Shown here: positions 26,264 to 35,666 of the stretch, piece after piece | Layout: each line of letters starts with the position of its first letter | Position numbering within the stretch: the stretch's first letter is position 1 | DNA from: Clostridium sp. K13 | GTDB lineage: Bacteria; Bacillota; Clostridia; Clostridiales; Clostridiaceae | Assembly: GCF_019734195.1 (NCBI RefSeq) | Contig: NZ_JAASHM010000004.1 | Coordinates: 1 to 64,000, forward strand | Length of the DNA: 64,000 nt | Direction of reading: 5' to 3' | Position numbers and translations under genes: made by a program | The notes under the pieces: model-generated | What the model was told of the DNA's origin: nothing | Seen by the model: the letters and a program-made list of their open reading frames with translations, nothing else | The model's database searches: none

Positions 26264-27466
26264 TTATATTGCCATTATCACACAAAGCAATGTTGCTATT
26301 GGTGACATAAAGCTTGTCTCTCCAGTACTTAATACTAATAAGTAGAGTAATATGCTCAATTGTTGAAAATATTTGTATTTATCCTTATTTATACATATAT
26401 TTTTATATATCATAATTAATATAACAACTACTGATATTAATCCAATAAATCCAAACTGTCCTAATATAGCTGGCCAATATGTATCACCTACAAACATATA
26501 AAAGTCTGGTTGTAATCCCCAAGTATTACTTAAATCATATTTATAATATAATGGAGAATAATGAACACCAGAATTCCAAGTTGCAAATGTAGCAAATCCT
26601 CCCCCTATTGGAAAATGATCCATTGCAACTTCAAAAGATTTCACCATTAATCTAGGTCTTGCCCAATCTATATTAGATAAATATCTAAGTATTTGGTTTC
26701 CTCCTACTACAGCAGCTGCTGTTCCTACTCCAATAATAGATTTTGTATTTAGTCTAAAATCTTTAATTATTATTAATATGTATAAAAATAAGTAAATTGC
26801 TATAAACATTATTGCCTTACTACGCAATGTAGAACAAACAACAATAGATATTGCTATAATGAAATATATATTTTTCTTATAACTCTTAATGAAAAATGTT
26901 AATAATACCATTACACTTATTGCAAATGTTGCCAAATATGTAGGTTCTGTAAATAAAAGCATTTGACTTGGTAACCCAAACCTTATATCCTTTGTTGGAA
27001 ATATATTTAAAATATAATTCATAAAAATCATTATAAAACTTAATACACTAATTGCCCTTAAAGTATTATTTATTGTCTTGCTATATTTCTCAAAGGATAT
27101 ATTATTAAAAATTATTTTAACCGATACATAACTTACAAAACCTTTAAAGACTAATAGTATATCTGATACTACAGCTGGTATTACCTGATATTTATATATT
27201 ATATTGCCAGATATTCCTACAACAAACATAATAATCATGCAAAATAAAATTATTAAATTATTTTGTACTAAATTCTCATTATTCTCAATTAACTCTCTTC
27301 TATCTTTAAATGCTCTATATAGAGCAAGTATAAATAGTAATACAAATAATCCTTCATCAAAAGATTTTAAAATAGTAATATATTGTTCTAATACATTTTG
27401 AAATAATAATATTAAAAATAGTGAAAATGTTAAAATAAATCCCTTAAGACTTAATTCTCTTTTCAT
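26264..27466 (-). CDS. Wzy-type polysaccharide polymerase / O-antigen ligase-like (locus A)
   Basis: A 400-residue protein with about ten membrane helices and a periplasmic loop near residues 290-330 containing GGGFATFATWNSGVHYSPLYY, the layout of Wzy/WaaL proteins. The preceding VGGNQILRYLSNIDWARPRLM segment resembles the arginine-containing loop of polymerases. It would polymerise the repeat units exported by the neighbouring flippase. Sequence similarity in this family is weak, so the call rests on topology, the loop and context. Its stop is a few bases from the mobile element's target duplication. Confidence 0.8.
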   Translation of the reverse strand: MKRELSLKGFILTFSLFLILLFQNVLEQYITILKSFDEGLFVLLFILALYRAFKDRRELIENNENLVQNNLIILFCMIIMFVVGISGNIIYKYQVIPAVVSDILLVFKGFVSYVSVKIIFNNISFEKYSKTINNTLRAISVLSFIMIFMNYILNIFPTKDIRFGLPSQMLLFTEPTYLATFAISVMVLLTFFIKSYKKNIYFIIAISIVVCSTLRSKAIMFIAIYLFLYILIIIKDFRLNTKSIIGVGTAAAVVGGNQILRYLSNIDWARPRLMVKSFEVAMDHFPIGGGFATFATWNSGVHYSPLYYKYDLSNTWGLQPDFYMFVGDTYWPAILGQFGFIGLISVVVILIMIYKNICINKDKYKYFQQLSILLYLLVLSTGETSFMSPIATLLCVIMAI

Positions 27467-27496
27467 ATTATCTCTCCTTATTGCTCAGTTATAATT

Positions 27497-28147
27497 TTAA
27501 CTTGCATTCTTATCTCCAAATAATACAAATATAGTTTTAAAAATTAATTTAATATCTACGAAAAGATTTCTTTCCTCAACGTATCTAATATCAAGTTTCA
27601 TCCAATCCTCAAAATCAATATTATTTCTTCCACTAACCTGCCAATAACAAGTAAGTCCTGGCTTAACTTCTAATCTTCTATGCATCCAATCCTCAAATTG
27701 AGCTACTTCCTTAGGTAAACTTGGTCTAGGTCCAACAAGACTCATATCACCCTTAAGAACATTCCAAAGTTGTGGAAGCTCATCAATAGAAGTTTTTCTA
27801 ATAAACTTTCCAACCTTAGTAACTCTAGGATCATCCTTCATTTTAAACATAGGTCCAGACATTTCATTTTGCGCTGCTAACTTTTCCTTAAGCTCTTCAG
27901 CATTAACTACCATAGATCTGAACTTATACATATCAAATTCTCTTCCATATTTTCCAACTCTCTTTTGTGAGAAAAACACAGGTCCCTTAGAAGTAAACTT
28001 AATAATAATTGCTATAATAATAAATAATGGACTAAATGCTAATAATCCCATAAAAGAACAGATAATATCAATTAATCTCTTAATAATCTCATAAAAACTG
28101 AATCCTCTAATAGATTCATTTTCAAAATCTAATTGTGTACCCTCCAC
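27497..28147 (-). CDS. Undecaprenyl-phosphate sugar phosphotransferase (WcaJ/WbaP-like), locus A
   Basis: A 216-residue initiating transferase. One membrane hairpin (LIDIICSFMGLLAFSPLFIIIAII) precedes the catalytic bac_transf domain: PVFFSQKRVG, MYKFRSM, DDPRVTKVGKFIRKTSIDELPQ, MSLVGPRP and VKPGLTCYWQVSGR. It transfers a sugar-1-phosphate to undecaprenyl phosphate, starting the repeat unit. It starts at GTG with GGGGGGAAA upstream. A second, different initiating enzyme is at 38457. Directly upstream are the cpsD-type attenuator and the broken cpsD gene. Confidence 0.93.
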   Translation of the reverse strand: MEGTQLDFENESIRGFSFYEIIKRLIDIICSFMGLLAFSPLFIIIAIIIKFTSKGPVFFSQKRVGKYGREFDMYKFRSMVVNAEELKEKLAAQNEMSGPMFKMKDDPRVTKVGKFIRKTSIDELPQLWNVLKGDMSLVGPRPSLPKEVAQFEDWMHRRLEVKPGLTCYWQVSGRNNIDFEDWMKLDIRYVEERNLFVDIKLIFKTIFVLFGDKNAS

Positions 28148-28201
28148 ACATTTCCCCCCTCTTTCAATTTGTAAAATTAGTTATCTTTTTTCCCCATAAA
28201 A

Positions 28202-28238
28202 AAGGCAAATTATTTATTTTATTTAGTTAATTTGCCTT
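28202..28238 (-). terminator. Attenuator-like terminator after the cpsD stump
   Basis: AAGGCAAATTA (28202-28212) pairs with TAATTTGCCTT (28228-28238) and a T run follows on minus. The same GGCAAATTA stem follows the intact cpsD at 42069-42098, so the two are paralogous. It lies inside the gene cluster, so some readthrough must occur for downstream genes to be expressed. Confidence 0.75.
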
Positions 28239-28265
28239 AAAAAAATTATTTACCCTCTAAATTTC

Positions 28266-28636
28266 CTAGTGTCTTTTAGTTCTTCTTCCTGTTCTACCTT
28301 CTTCATCTCCATAATAATAGTAATACTTATCTTTACTATTATCTGCACCATTAAGAACTGTTTCAATAATATTTCCATTAACTTTATTTATAGTAGAAAC
28401 CGCATTATGAACTGCATCCTTCTTAGTTACTCCTGCTCTTACAACTAGTAAGCTACCATCAACTTTAGTTGATAAAATTTGTGCATCTGCTACAGCTTGA
28501 AGTGGTGGAGTATCTAAAACTATATAATCAAAATGTTTTTTCATTTCTTCTAAAAATGCTGTCATTGCTTTAGAGCCAAGCATTTCTGCTGGATTTGGTG
28601 GAATCTTCCCTGATGGCACAATTGTTAAATTATCAT
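28266..28636 (-). pseudogene. 5'-truncated CpsD/CapB tyrosine kinase
   Basis: The C-terminal half of a CpsD-type kinase, close to the intact copy at 42127: IPPNPAEMLGSKAMTAFLEE, IVLDTPPLQAVADAQIL (Walker B region), and the tyrosine cluster KDKYYYYYGDEEGRTGRR. Homology starts at residues NDNLTI (about 28636), exactly where repeat R9 begins; Walker A and A' are missing. A GTG at 28619 could in principle start a 117-residue product, but it would lack ATP binding. The break was probably made by R9 or by recombination through it. Confidence 0.9.
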
Positions 28637-28694
28637 TGGAAAATTTTAAAACCCCCGGGGGTCCTTGAGAGGGACGAAGTCACTCTCTTGCTAT
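28637..28694 (-). repeat. Structured repeat R9 at the cpsD break
   Basis: Minus strand: ATAGCAAGAGAG/CCTCTC stem, ACCCCCGGGGGT palindrome, TTTTAAAATTTTCCA, then directly the cpsD remnant with no terminator hairpin. On plus, ATTATCATTGGAAAATTTT at the left edge recurs as ATTATCATTAGAAAATTTT at about 28701, a near-perfect flanking duplication. Confidence 0.75.
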
Positions 28695-28828
28695 ATGCCG
28701 ATTATCATTAGAAAATTTTTAATTTTTAAGGATGTTAGCAGTGTTCTTAAGACTTGCTTACCATCCCCCAGTTTTTATATTGCCTTGTTCGTATAAATTT
28801 TTAATATTAATTTGTATATAACTTAACA

Positions 28829-28886
28829 CCTGAAAATTACAGCCCTCTAGTTATCTTTGAGATGGGCGTAGTCAATCTCTTACTAT
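28829..28886 (-). repeat. Structured repeat R10 (diverged)
   Basis: Keeps CCTGAAAATT, a shortened second stem and the third stem GAGAT/ATCTC ending CTTACTATA. The stem pairs are kept by compensatory changes relative to R7 (GAGAG/CTCTC) and R4 (GAGGG/CCCTC). It lies just past the stop of the flippase gene on the plus-coordinate left side. Confidence 0.5.
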
Positions 28887-28925
28887 AAATTTAATTATAA
28901 TATATTCTTTATTAAAAAAATATCT

Positions 28926-30437
28926 TTATTTTTGAATTAATTTTTTTATTAAATTTACATAGTATTTAAAATTATCATTTTTCATAAAAATAAAAATATA
29001 AAAAATATTAATTACTAATATATTCACTACACAGTTTATAATAAAATTTGTAAAAGTATAAATTGTCTGTATACTATAGGTAATATAATTAGTTAATATT
29101 AAAGGTACTAATCCTATAAATAAATATTTAAAATACATAATAAAATAATCTCTTACACTTCTATCAAACACATATTTATATATTACATAAGGCTTAGTCC
29201 AAAAAATTACTGTTATATTTGAAATTAATGTTCCAATAAATACTCCCTTTAATCCTATATATTTAACTAAAATTATCGAAGAAACTAAATTTATTACACC
29301 TTCAAATAAAGGGGCATATCTATCTCTCCTAAAATTACCACTTCCATTTTGAAATTGCTCTACTGAGCCCCTCATAGATGAAAAATATGCATTAATTAAA
29401 ACTATTATAAATGTACCTTTATCTATTAAGTATTTCTGCCCTACCCATAGTGCTATAAATTGATTAAGTGTATTATATAAAGTTATAATTATAAAAGATA
29501 TAACCCAAAAATTTAAAAAGAATATTCTTTTATGTACAATATATGCTTTCCCCTTATTTTCAGTTGAAAGCAAATTACCAATACTAGCTGTAATTCCTTT
29601 TAATGCAGTACTCACAACTGTTTGAAATGCTGAAATAATAACTTGGTAATTTGAAAAATTCGCAAGTGCTCCTAATCCTATAAATTTTGAAATAACTATA
29701 TTATCCGTATTATAAACAATTAATCCCCCAATCTTATGCATAAACATAGCTCGTATATTTCCTAATAGATTTCTTTTTACCTCATTGTCTAATTCCTCTT
29801 TTCCACTATTAATCCATGGGTGTGTTTTTACAATATATATATTCATAAAAATATAATATATTAAATTAATACATACTTGGACAACTATGAATAACAGAAA
29901 GCTTGGATATATTTTTAATGTAATTGCTTGTATTATTATTATTATTAATTTAGATACAGTAGTTCCTATCGTAATTTTATATGCTTCTTGAGCTACATTT
30001 AATATACAAAGCCTATCTGATAGCATATACGAAATAAAAGTATTTATTAAAAATAAAATAAATCCCAAGCTAGCAATTTTCATATTAACACCATTTTCAA
30101 TAAAAAAGCTTAAAAAAGGTATTATTAATATTCCTAATGTTAAAATAATTGTCCCAATAATTCTATAAAATTTTCTATAAAATCTTAAATAAGCTCTTAC
30201 TTGATCTAAATTATTATCTGCATAAGGTTTGTATAACGAAAATATTATAGCTGATCCAACTCCTAATTCTATAATAGATAACCAACCTATTAAATTAGTA
30301 TATAAAGAGTTTAGTCCTAACATTTCACTTCCTAATGAATTTAAGAATATCTTCCTAATTATTAAGTTAGGAATAAAAGCTACTATGAAGGCTATTATAT
30401 TTACACTAGAATTAATTATCGCTTTTTTAGTTCTCAT
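28926..30437 (-). CDS. Wzx-type polysaccharide flippase (locus B)
   Basis: A 503-residue MOP-superfamily exporter with about 12-14 helices. The start is MRTKKAIINSSVNIIAFIVAFIPNLIIRKIFLNSLGSEMLGLNSLY, typical of clostridial and streptococcal Wzx proteins; YNTDNIVISKFIGLGALANFSNYQVIISAF is characteristic of this subgroup. It is the last gene of locus B and its 3' side holds repeats R9 and R10. It probably exports the repeat unit built by the enzymes upstream (30442-39074) and polymerised by the EpsG-like protein. Confidence 0.9.
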   Translation of the reverse strand: MRTKKAIINSSVNIIAFIVAFIPNLIIRKIFLNSLGSEMLGLNSLYTNLIGWLSIIELGVGSAIIFSLYKPYADNNLDQVRAYLRFYRKFYRIIGTIILTLGILIIPFLSFFIENGVNMKIASLGFILFLINTFISYMLSDRLCILNVAQEAYKITIGTTVSKLIIIIIQAITLKIYPSFLLFIVVQVCINLIYYIFMNIYIVKTHPWINSGKEELDNEVKRNLLGNIRAMFMHKIGGLIVYNTDNIVISKFIGLGALANFSNYQVIISAFQTVVSTALKGITASIGNLLSTENKGKAYIVHKRIFFLNFWVISFIIITLYNTLNQFIALWVGQKYLIDKGTFIIVLINAYFSSMRGSVEQFQNGSGNFRRDRYAPLFEGVINLVSSIILVKYIGLKGVFIGTLISNITVIFWTKPYVIYKYVFDRSVRDYFIMYFKYLFIGLVPLILTNYITYSIQTIYTFTNFIINCVVNILVINIFYIFIFMKNDNFKYYVNLIKKLIQK

Positions 30438-30441
30438 TTTA

Positions 30442-31446
30442 TCACCTGTATATCTTAATATATATTGATTTTAATAATTTAATATATCCACTATTTATCT
30501 TATAAATAAATGGTGCATATACAGCAAAAAAATAATCAATTTTTCGTTTTAACGTTAGCTTATTGAAAAAATTACTTCTATATTTTATCAAATATGCTCT
30601 AAATTCTTTATAGGTAGGATAATATCTCTCATTTTCATCTTGTCTAATAAATAAGTGTCTACAATAAGTTAATTTATGGTTAAACAATAAAAACATTGAA
30701 TCATAGTAGATATTTTTATTACTTACAAAGCAAATGTTAGATATTTCTTCAATCGCCCTTATATAGTCTAATCTTTTTTCAGAAAATTTTGATGTCATTA
30801 AAGAGTTCTCTCTATTGATATAGTTATATTTACAAGTATCATATAAAGAAATTTTATTTGATTTCTCTAAACATTCAAAAACAAACAATAAATCTTCACC
30901 TATCCTTAAATCTGTTCTAAACTTGACATTAGTAACAATTGATCTTTTATAGAGCTTATTCCATGGAGCATACATGAACTCTTTTATAAATTTATCACTT
31001 ATAAATCCTTCTAATGCTTTTTCTTTGCTTAAAACAATCTTTTTATTCGTTCCATAATTAAAAATTATATTATTATCTAATGTAAGTTGCTTAAACCCAC
31101 AAATCGAAATATCCGAATCATTTTCCAAAATATCATTTATTAAAATTTCATACATATTATCCTCAATATAATCGTCACTATCTACAAAACCAATGTAATC
31201 CCCTTTTGCAAGATTCAATCCTACATTCCTTGCATACGATACCCCTCTATTTTCTTGATGAATCACTTTTATTCTTTTATCTTTAGAGGCATAGAAATTA
31301 CAAATATTAAGACTATTATCCGTAGAACCATCATCAACTAATATAATTTCAATATTCTCATAAGTTTGATTTAGTATAGACTCAATACACTTTTCAAGAT
31401 ACTTTTCGACATTATATACAGGTACTATAATACTTATTAAATTCAT
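30442..31446 (-). CDS. GT2 family glycosyltransferase
   Basis: A 334-residue GT-A enzyme. The GT2 start is ISIIVPVYNVEKYLEKCIESILNQTYENIE, then the nucleotide-binding DDGSTDNS and the metal-binding DSDDYIEDN. A C-terminal helical region follows. It overlaps almost to the flippase gene (four-base gap). It transfers one sugar onto the locus B repeat unit; donor and linkage cannot be read. It is strongly similar to the two GT2 genes upstream (31477, 33574), suggesting local duplication and divergence. Confidence 0.92.
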   Translation of the reverse strand: MNLISIIVPVYNVEKYLEKCIESILNQTYENIEIILVDDGSTDNSLNICNFYASKDKRIKVIHQENRGVSYARNVGLNLAKGDYIGFVDSDDYIEDNMYEILINDILENDSDISICGFKQLTLDNNIIFNYGTNKKIVLSKEKALEGFISDKFIKEFMYAPWNKLYKRSIVTNVKFRTDLRIGEDLLFVFECLEKSNKISLYDTCKYNYINRENSLMTSKFSEKRLDYIRAIEEISNICFVSNKNIYYDSMFLLFNHKLTYCRHLFIRQDENERYYPTYKEFRAYLIKYRSNFFNKLTLKRKIDYFFAVYAPFIYKINSGYIKLLKSIYIKIYR

Positions 31447-31476
31447 ATTTTCTCCTACCTTTAATCATTCTGAAAT

Positions 31477-32436
31477 CTATTTTTTACTATAAAATCTTAT
31501 TACCCATGGATAAAATAGATTTATATATCTAAAACATAAGTAGTCTACTTTCTCTTTTATACTTAGATTACTCTTTATTTCTTTATAATTAATAACACAA
31601 AACTCTTTATACTCTTCAATAATTTTCTTATATATCTTTGATTTATTTGCTAAAATAATTTTTCTACAAACATTCATCCTTGCATTAAAGCACCATTTTT
31701 TAGCAGTTATCCTATATTCTTTGAATTCCTTATCAATTAAATCATATATTAAATCTTTAAAATATACTTGGTCGAATATTCTTTCTGAAAATGTTGAAGT
31801 AGTTATCGAATTACATCTTTTTATATAATTATGTTTACAACTATTAACATAAACTACTTTATTACATCTTGTTAAACATTGAAATTGGAAATATAAATCT
31901 TCTCCATGAACTTTTCCTCTCTCAAATTTTAATGATTTTATTAAATTTGACTTATATAATTTATTCCATACTGCACCGTCAATTTTATTAATGATTTCAG
32001 CTACAGCTTCAAATTTATTTAGCACTAAAATATTTCCATCTGATTCTCCTAATTTAACTTTTCCATTTAAAAGCATTATTTTTGAAGAGCAGGCTGTAAT
32101 ATCAGCATCATACTTAATAGCATTGCTAAATAAAATTTGATACATATCTTTTTCAATATAATCATCACTATCAAGAAATCCAATATATTCTCCTGATGCA
32201 ACTTCAATCCCCTTATTCCTCGCAGCAGATAGCCCTTGATTTTCTTGATGAAAAACTTTTATTCTATTATCTTTTTTTACATAATAATCACATATTAATC
32301 CACTTCTATCTTTAGATCCATCATTAATAAGTATAATCTCTAGATTTTCGTAAGTCTGATTAATAACCGATTCTAAGCAACGCGATAAATATTTTTCTAC
32401 ATTATAAACTGGTATTATAACACTAATCTTATCCAT
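31477..32436 (-). CDS. GT2 family glycosyltransferase
   Basis: A 319-residue GT-A enzyme: ISVIIPVYNVEKYLSRCLESVINQTYENLE, NDGSKDRS, and DSDDYIEKD at the metal site. A YIKRCNSITTSTF segment matches the YINRENSLMTSKF region of the neighbouring GT2. Its start overlaps the stop of the pyruvyl transferase gene by eight bases, suggesting translational coupling. Acceptor and donor are unknown. Confidence 0.92.
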   Translation of the reverse strand: MDKISVIIPVYNVEKYLSRCLESVINQTYENLEIILINDGSKDRSGLICDYYVKKDNRIKVFHQENQGLSAARNKGIEVASGEYIGFLDSDDYIEKDMYQILFSNAIKYDADITACSSKIMLLNGKVKLGESDGNILVLNKFEAVAEIINKIDGAVWNKLYKSNLIKSLKFERGKVHGEDLYFQFQCLTRCNKVVYVNSCKHNYIKRCNSITTSTFSERIFDQVYFKDLIYDLIDKEFKEYRITAKKWCFNARMNVCRKIILANKSKIYKKIIEEYKEFCVINYKEIKSNLSIKEKVDYLCFRYINLFYPWVIRFYSKK

Positions 32437-33571
32437 TATTTTCTCCTGAAAAATCTAAAACTTTAGTTAAATATAATTTACTATTACTTCTTTCTTCATC
32501 AATTCTTTTATTAGCATCACTAAAGTCAACATCAAACGCTTTTAAACACTTTTCTTCAATATTATTTAATGATATGCTTCTCATCTCTAACTTTAAACTT
32601 TTTAATAAGGTATTTATCCTATTATCATCCATTCCATTTATTGCATAAAAGTTTTTATTAAATAGAATTGAAAAAACTGTTCCATGAAATGAAGAGGATA
32701 AAACAAGTTCAGCATTATATATAAGCTCTAAAAAGTCTATTGGTCCTGTAGAATATTCTTTTTTAAAACTATTAAGATAATCAAATTTATTATTATACTT
32801 AGTTACAACAATAGGTAAATTTAGAATTTTAGAAACTTTTTTTACTAGTTTAATCATTTCTTCATTAGGCTCTAAACTATAAAATAGTATATATTTTTTG
32901 TTTTTTATTTTTTTTAAATCTAAAAGATTTACCCATTCCTCTTTGCTTAATAGCATTGTAGGATCAACATGTATTAAAGCATCTTTTCCAATTAGCTTTT
33001 TAATATTTTCATTGCTTCCCTCTTCCCTAACTGAAATATGAGTATATTGATTTAAAAGATTTTTAAATTTTTCTTTATCATATTTTTCCCAATCAATTTT
33101 CAAAGGACCAAAACTTGCCGCATAAGATATTTTTCTACCACTTTTACAAAAATCCAGAAGATTCGCCCAGCTAAAATCCTTACTTCTAATATTCCATACT
33201 TGGTCACTTCCACTTATATAATAATCAAATTCTTTTGATATCTTTTCTAATTCATTTTCACTATTGTAAATTATATTTGAAACTCTTAGCTTAGTATTTA
33301 TAAAATCCTCAAATTTAAAATATTTTTCTCTTAATTGTTTTTTATAAGGAAGTGATAAAATATTTTTACAAACTCCTTTTAGAGAATTGTTTTTCTTCTC
33401 TAATGAATATAATTCTCTCTGAATATCAGTCCTCAAATTTAAAATTTCATATTCTATCTCACAATTGTGTAATTTTGCTAATTTTAAAATAAATTCTTGT
33501 AATGCAAACGCTTGTAAATTTGAGCCATAATTATGCGCTGCATGAAATGTTATAGTAGCTATTTTTTTCAT
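32429..33571 (-). CDS. Polysaccharide pyruvyl transferase family protein
   Basis: A 380-residue member of the polysaccharide pyruvyl transferase family (CsaB/WcaK-like fold). The start KKIATITFHAAHNYGSNLQAFALQEFI matches the family's NYGs.LQA.AL motif. YISGSDQVWNI and a late SSSFHGTVFSILFNKNFYAING motif (conserved SxxHG) are diagnostic. These enzymes add pyruvate ketals from phosphoenolpyruvate to sugars, making the polymer acidic. Position inside locus B implies modification of its repeat unit. The aldolase-type gene at 37636 is another pyruvate-linked function in this locus. Confidence 0.9.
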   Translation of the reverse strand: MKKIATITFHAAHNYGSNLQAFALQEFILKLAKLHNCEIEYEILNLRTDIQRELYSLEKKNNSLKGVCKNILSLPYKKQLREKYFKFEDFINTKLRVSNIIYNSENELEKISKEFDYYISGSDQVWNIRSKDFSWANLLDFCKSGRKISYAASFGPLKIDWEKYDKEKFKNLLNQYTHISVREEGSNENIKKLIGKDALIHVDPTMLLSKEEWVNLLDLKKIKNKKYILFYSLEPNEEMIKLVKKVSKILNLPIVVTKYNNKFDYLNSFKKEYSTGPIDFLELIYNAELVLSSSFHGTVFSILFNKNFYAINGMDDNRINTLLKSLKLEMRSISLNNIEEKCLKAFDVDFSDANKRIDEERSNSKLYLTKVLDFSGENNG

Positions 33572-33573
33572 TA

Positions 33574-34569
33574 TTATTCTTCCTTCTTTATTATTTTTCT
33601 TATTTTAATTTGCTCCTTAATTCTCCCTATACCACTAGGAAATACATATGACAATAAAACATTACATTTTTTAGCAAATGTAATATTAGATGATAAAAAT
33701 ACTCTAGTTAAATATTTTTTTATATTTTTATTAATCATCTCTAAATCATCATTCTTATCTAAATTACTTGATAATATTCTGTATTTAATATTAAGATTTA
33801 TTTTTATATAATTAAATATGACTTGATCTATTTTTGAAGAATTAATTTTACAATAAATCTTAATTAGCTCTTCGTAAGCTGAAATAAGTGTCAAAATTTT
33901 ATCATCAAATTTAAGGGTAGTAGTACTACTCCCCTGTCTAACAACATAATTATATAATTTTTCAGTTGTATAATACCCTTTTGTAGATTTTAAGATATAT
34001 TCGCTAACAAATAACATATCTTCACAATAAAAAATATCTTCTCTAAATCCTTTTTTTTCTTTAATTATTTCTCTTATAATTTTTGTTTTAAATAATTTAT
34101 TACATACATATCCACCAAAACCATTTGAGTTTAAAATTTCATTGAACATTTCATCTTTAGAAAGAATAATACTTTTTATTTCATTTGCATTACCTAGCAT
34201 AGCTGAATTAAATTCGCATACACTCAAATCACACTCATTCTCTTCCAGCATTGTATATAATAATTCACACATATTTTCATTTATCCAATCATCACTATCT
34301 ACAAACATAACATACTTTCCAGTCACTTTAGAAATAGCAAAGTTTCTTGCTTTACTTACCCCACCATTTTTCAAATGATATACTTTTATCCTCTTATCAA
34401 TTGTTTTATATTTTTCACAAATTTCTGCTGATGAGTCAGTTGAGCCATCATTAACTAATAATATTTCAATATTTGAATATGTTTGATTAAGAATAGATAA
34501 AATACATTTTTCTATATAATTTTCTACATTGTAAACAGGTACAATAATAGTTATTAACGGATTTTCCAT
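33574..34569 (-). CDS. GT2 family glycosyltransferase
   Basis: A GT-A enzyme (331 residues from ATG 34569; a TTG three bases upstream is less likely because AAGGAG is spaced for the ATG). Motifs are ITIIVPVYNVENYIEKCILSILNQTYSNIE, NDGSTDSS and DSDDWINEN. VVRQGSSTTTLKF corresponds to the acceptor-loop region of the sister GT2 proteins. It ends two bases before the pyruvyl transferase start. Specificity is unknown. Confidence 0.92.
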   Translation of the reverse strand: MENPLITIIVPVYNVENYIEKCILSILNQTYSNIEILLVNDGSTDSSAEICEKYKTIDKRIKVYHLKNGGVSKARNFAISKVTGKYVMFVDSDDWINENMCELLYTMLEENECDLSVCEFNSAMLGNANEIKSIILSKDEMFNEILNSNGFGGYVCNKLFKTKIIREIIKEKKGFREDIFYCEDMLFVSEYILKSTKGYYTTEKLYNYVVRQGSSTTTLKFDDKILTLISAYEELIKIYCKINSSKIDQVIFNYIKINLNIKYRILSSNLDKNDDLEMINKNIKKYLTRVFLSSNITFAKKCNVLLSYVFPSGIGRIKEQIKIRKIIKKEE

Positions 34570-34589
34570 CAATTTATATCTCCTTAACT

Positions 34590-35666
34590 CTAAAATAATA
34601 TTGTCTTATATGGTAATAAGTTTCCTTGTGATGGTAATAAAAATATCATATATGCTAAATAGCATGCCATAATAATAGCTGAAACAAGTTTTCTTTCTTT
34701 TTTACAGAATATCAATAAAAACAATGGAATTAAAAAAACATTATAAATTTCAAAATATAAACTAAATCTATTAATTACATTTTTTTGAGTAGCTAATATT
34801 TTGAATATTAAATTCAGTAAACTAAAGTTAATAAAAACTCTATAGTTATCATCCTTAGTAATTAATTTATTATTAAAAATAAGACCAATAACAACTGGTA
34901 TAGCTGCAACTAGAATTCTTATTATATTTATTCCTGCATCATTTTCTTTAATAATAAAATATTTTTGATTGTCTCCACTAGCTATTTTAGACATAATTTC
35001 AAAAATCTCTGGTAAAAATATTACTAACCCTATTGTCAACAGACATAATATGATTATTTTTTTACTCCACGGTTTACAGTTAACTATAAAATAAACTATA
35101 AAAAAAATAAAGGCTGATACATGAATACATGTTGCTAATAAGACTATACAGCTATACTTTATAAACTCTTTATTAAATACATATCTAATTCCCCAAAATA
35201 AAATGGAGCATGCCACCCATTGCCTTACCCCATTGAATGATGAATAGTAACACATCGTAGTAATATATAAAAAAATACTAAATGAAAAATATTTGCTGTA
35301 ACTCTTTATAGTAAATATTATAGGTATTATAGTTATCGCAGCTATAATGATAGTTATAAAAATAGGATTAATAACTATTTTACCAATAGCCCAAACAATC
35401 ATACCAAATCCTTTTTCAAAGGAAGTTATATAATTATATTCACCATTAAAAAAAATGCTCATCTCATAATTAGGAATAGTTTTGTAAAATTGAAAATAAG
35501 TCATACTATCAGTTCCTACATTATCTCTTAAACCACTAATTAAAATAAGAATTATTGAAACAATCCAGGCTGCACTACTTTTACTTATTACTCTTTTATT
35601 AATTATTTTTTCGCTCATAATTGTAATTATTAATATAATTATTAAGTTAATAATATAAAAAATCAT
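34590..35666 (-). CDS. EpsG-family polysaccharide polymerase (locus B Wzy)
   Basis: A 358-residue protein with about ten membrane helices and the EpsG signature: ISGLRDNVGTDSMTYFQFY after the second helix, then FNGVRQWVACSILFWGIRYVF and CIHVSAFIFFIVYFIVN. EpsG proteins are the Wzy-type polymerases of many Firmicute EPS loci. It overlaps the preceding GT2 gene by four bases. As the only polymerase in locus B it probably joins repeat units after export by the flippase at 28926. Confidence 0.9.
   Translation of the reverse strand: MIFYIINLIIILIITIMSEKIINKRVISKSSAAWIVSIILILISGLRDNVGTDSMTYFQFYKTIPNYEMSIFFNGEYNYITSFEKGFGMIVWAIGKIVINPIFITIIIAAITIIPIIFTIKSYSKYFSFSIFLYITTMCYYSSFNGVRQWVACSILFWGIRYVFNKEFIKYSCIVLLATCIHVSAFIFFIVYFIVNCKPWSKKIIILCLLTIGLVIFLPEIFEIMSKIASGDNQKYFIIKENDAGINIIRILVAAIPVVIGLIFNNKLITKDDNYRVFINFSLLNLIFKILATQKNVINRFSLYFEIYNVFLIPLFLLIFCKKERKLVSAIIMACYLAYMIFLLPSQGNLLPYKTILF

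Noticed and set aside
1521-28886. Group I or group II intron remnants as the source of R
   Set aside because: No conserved intron core (domain V-like stem, P7-like elements) or intron protein was seen, and copies end in ordinary terminators.
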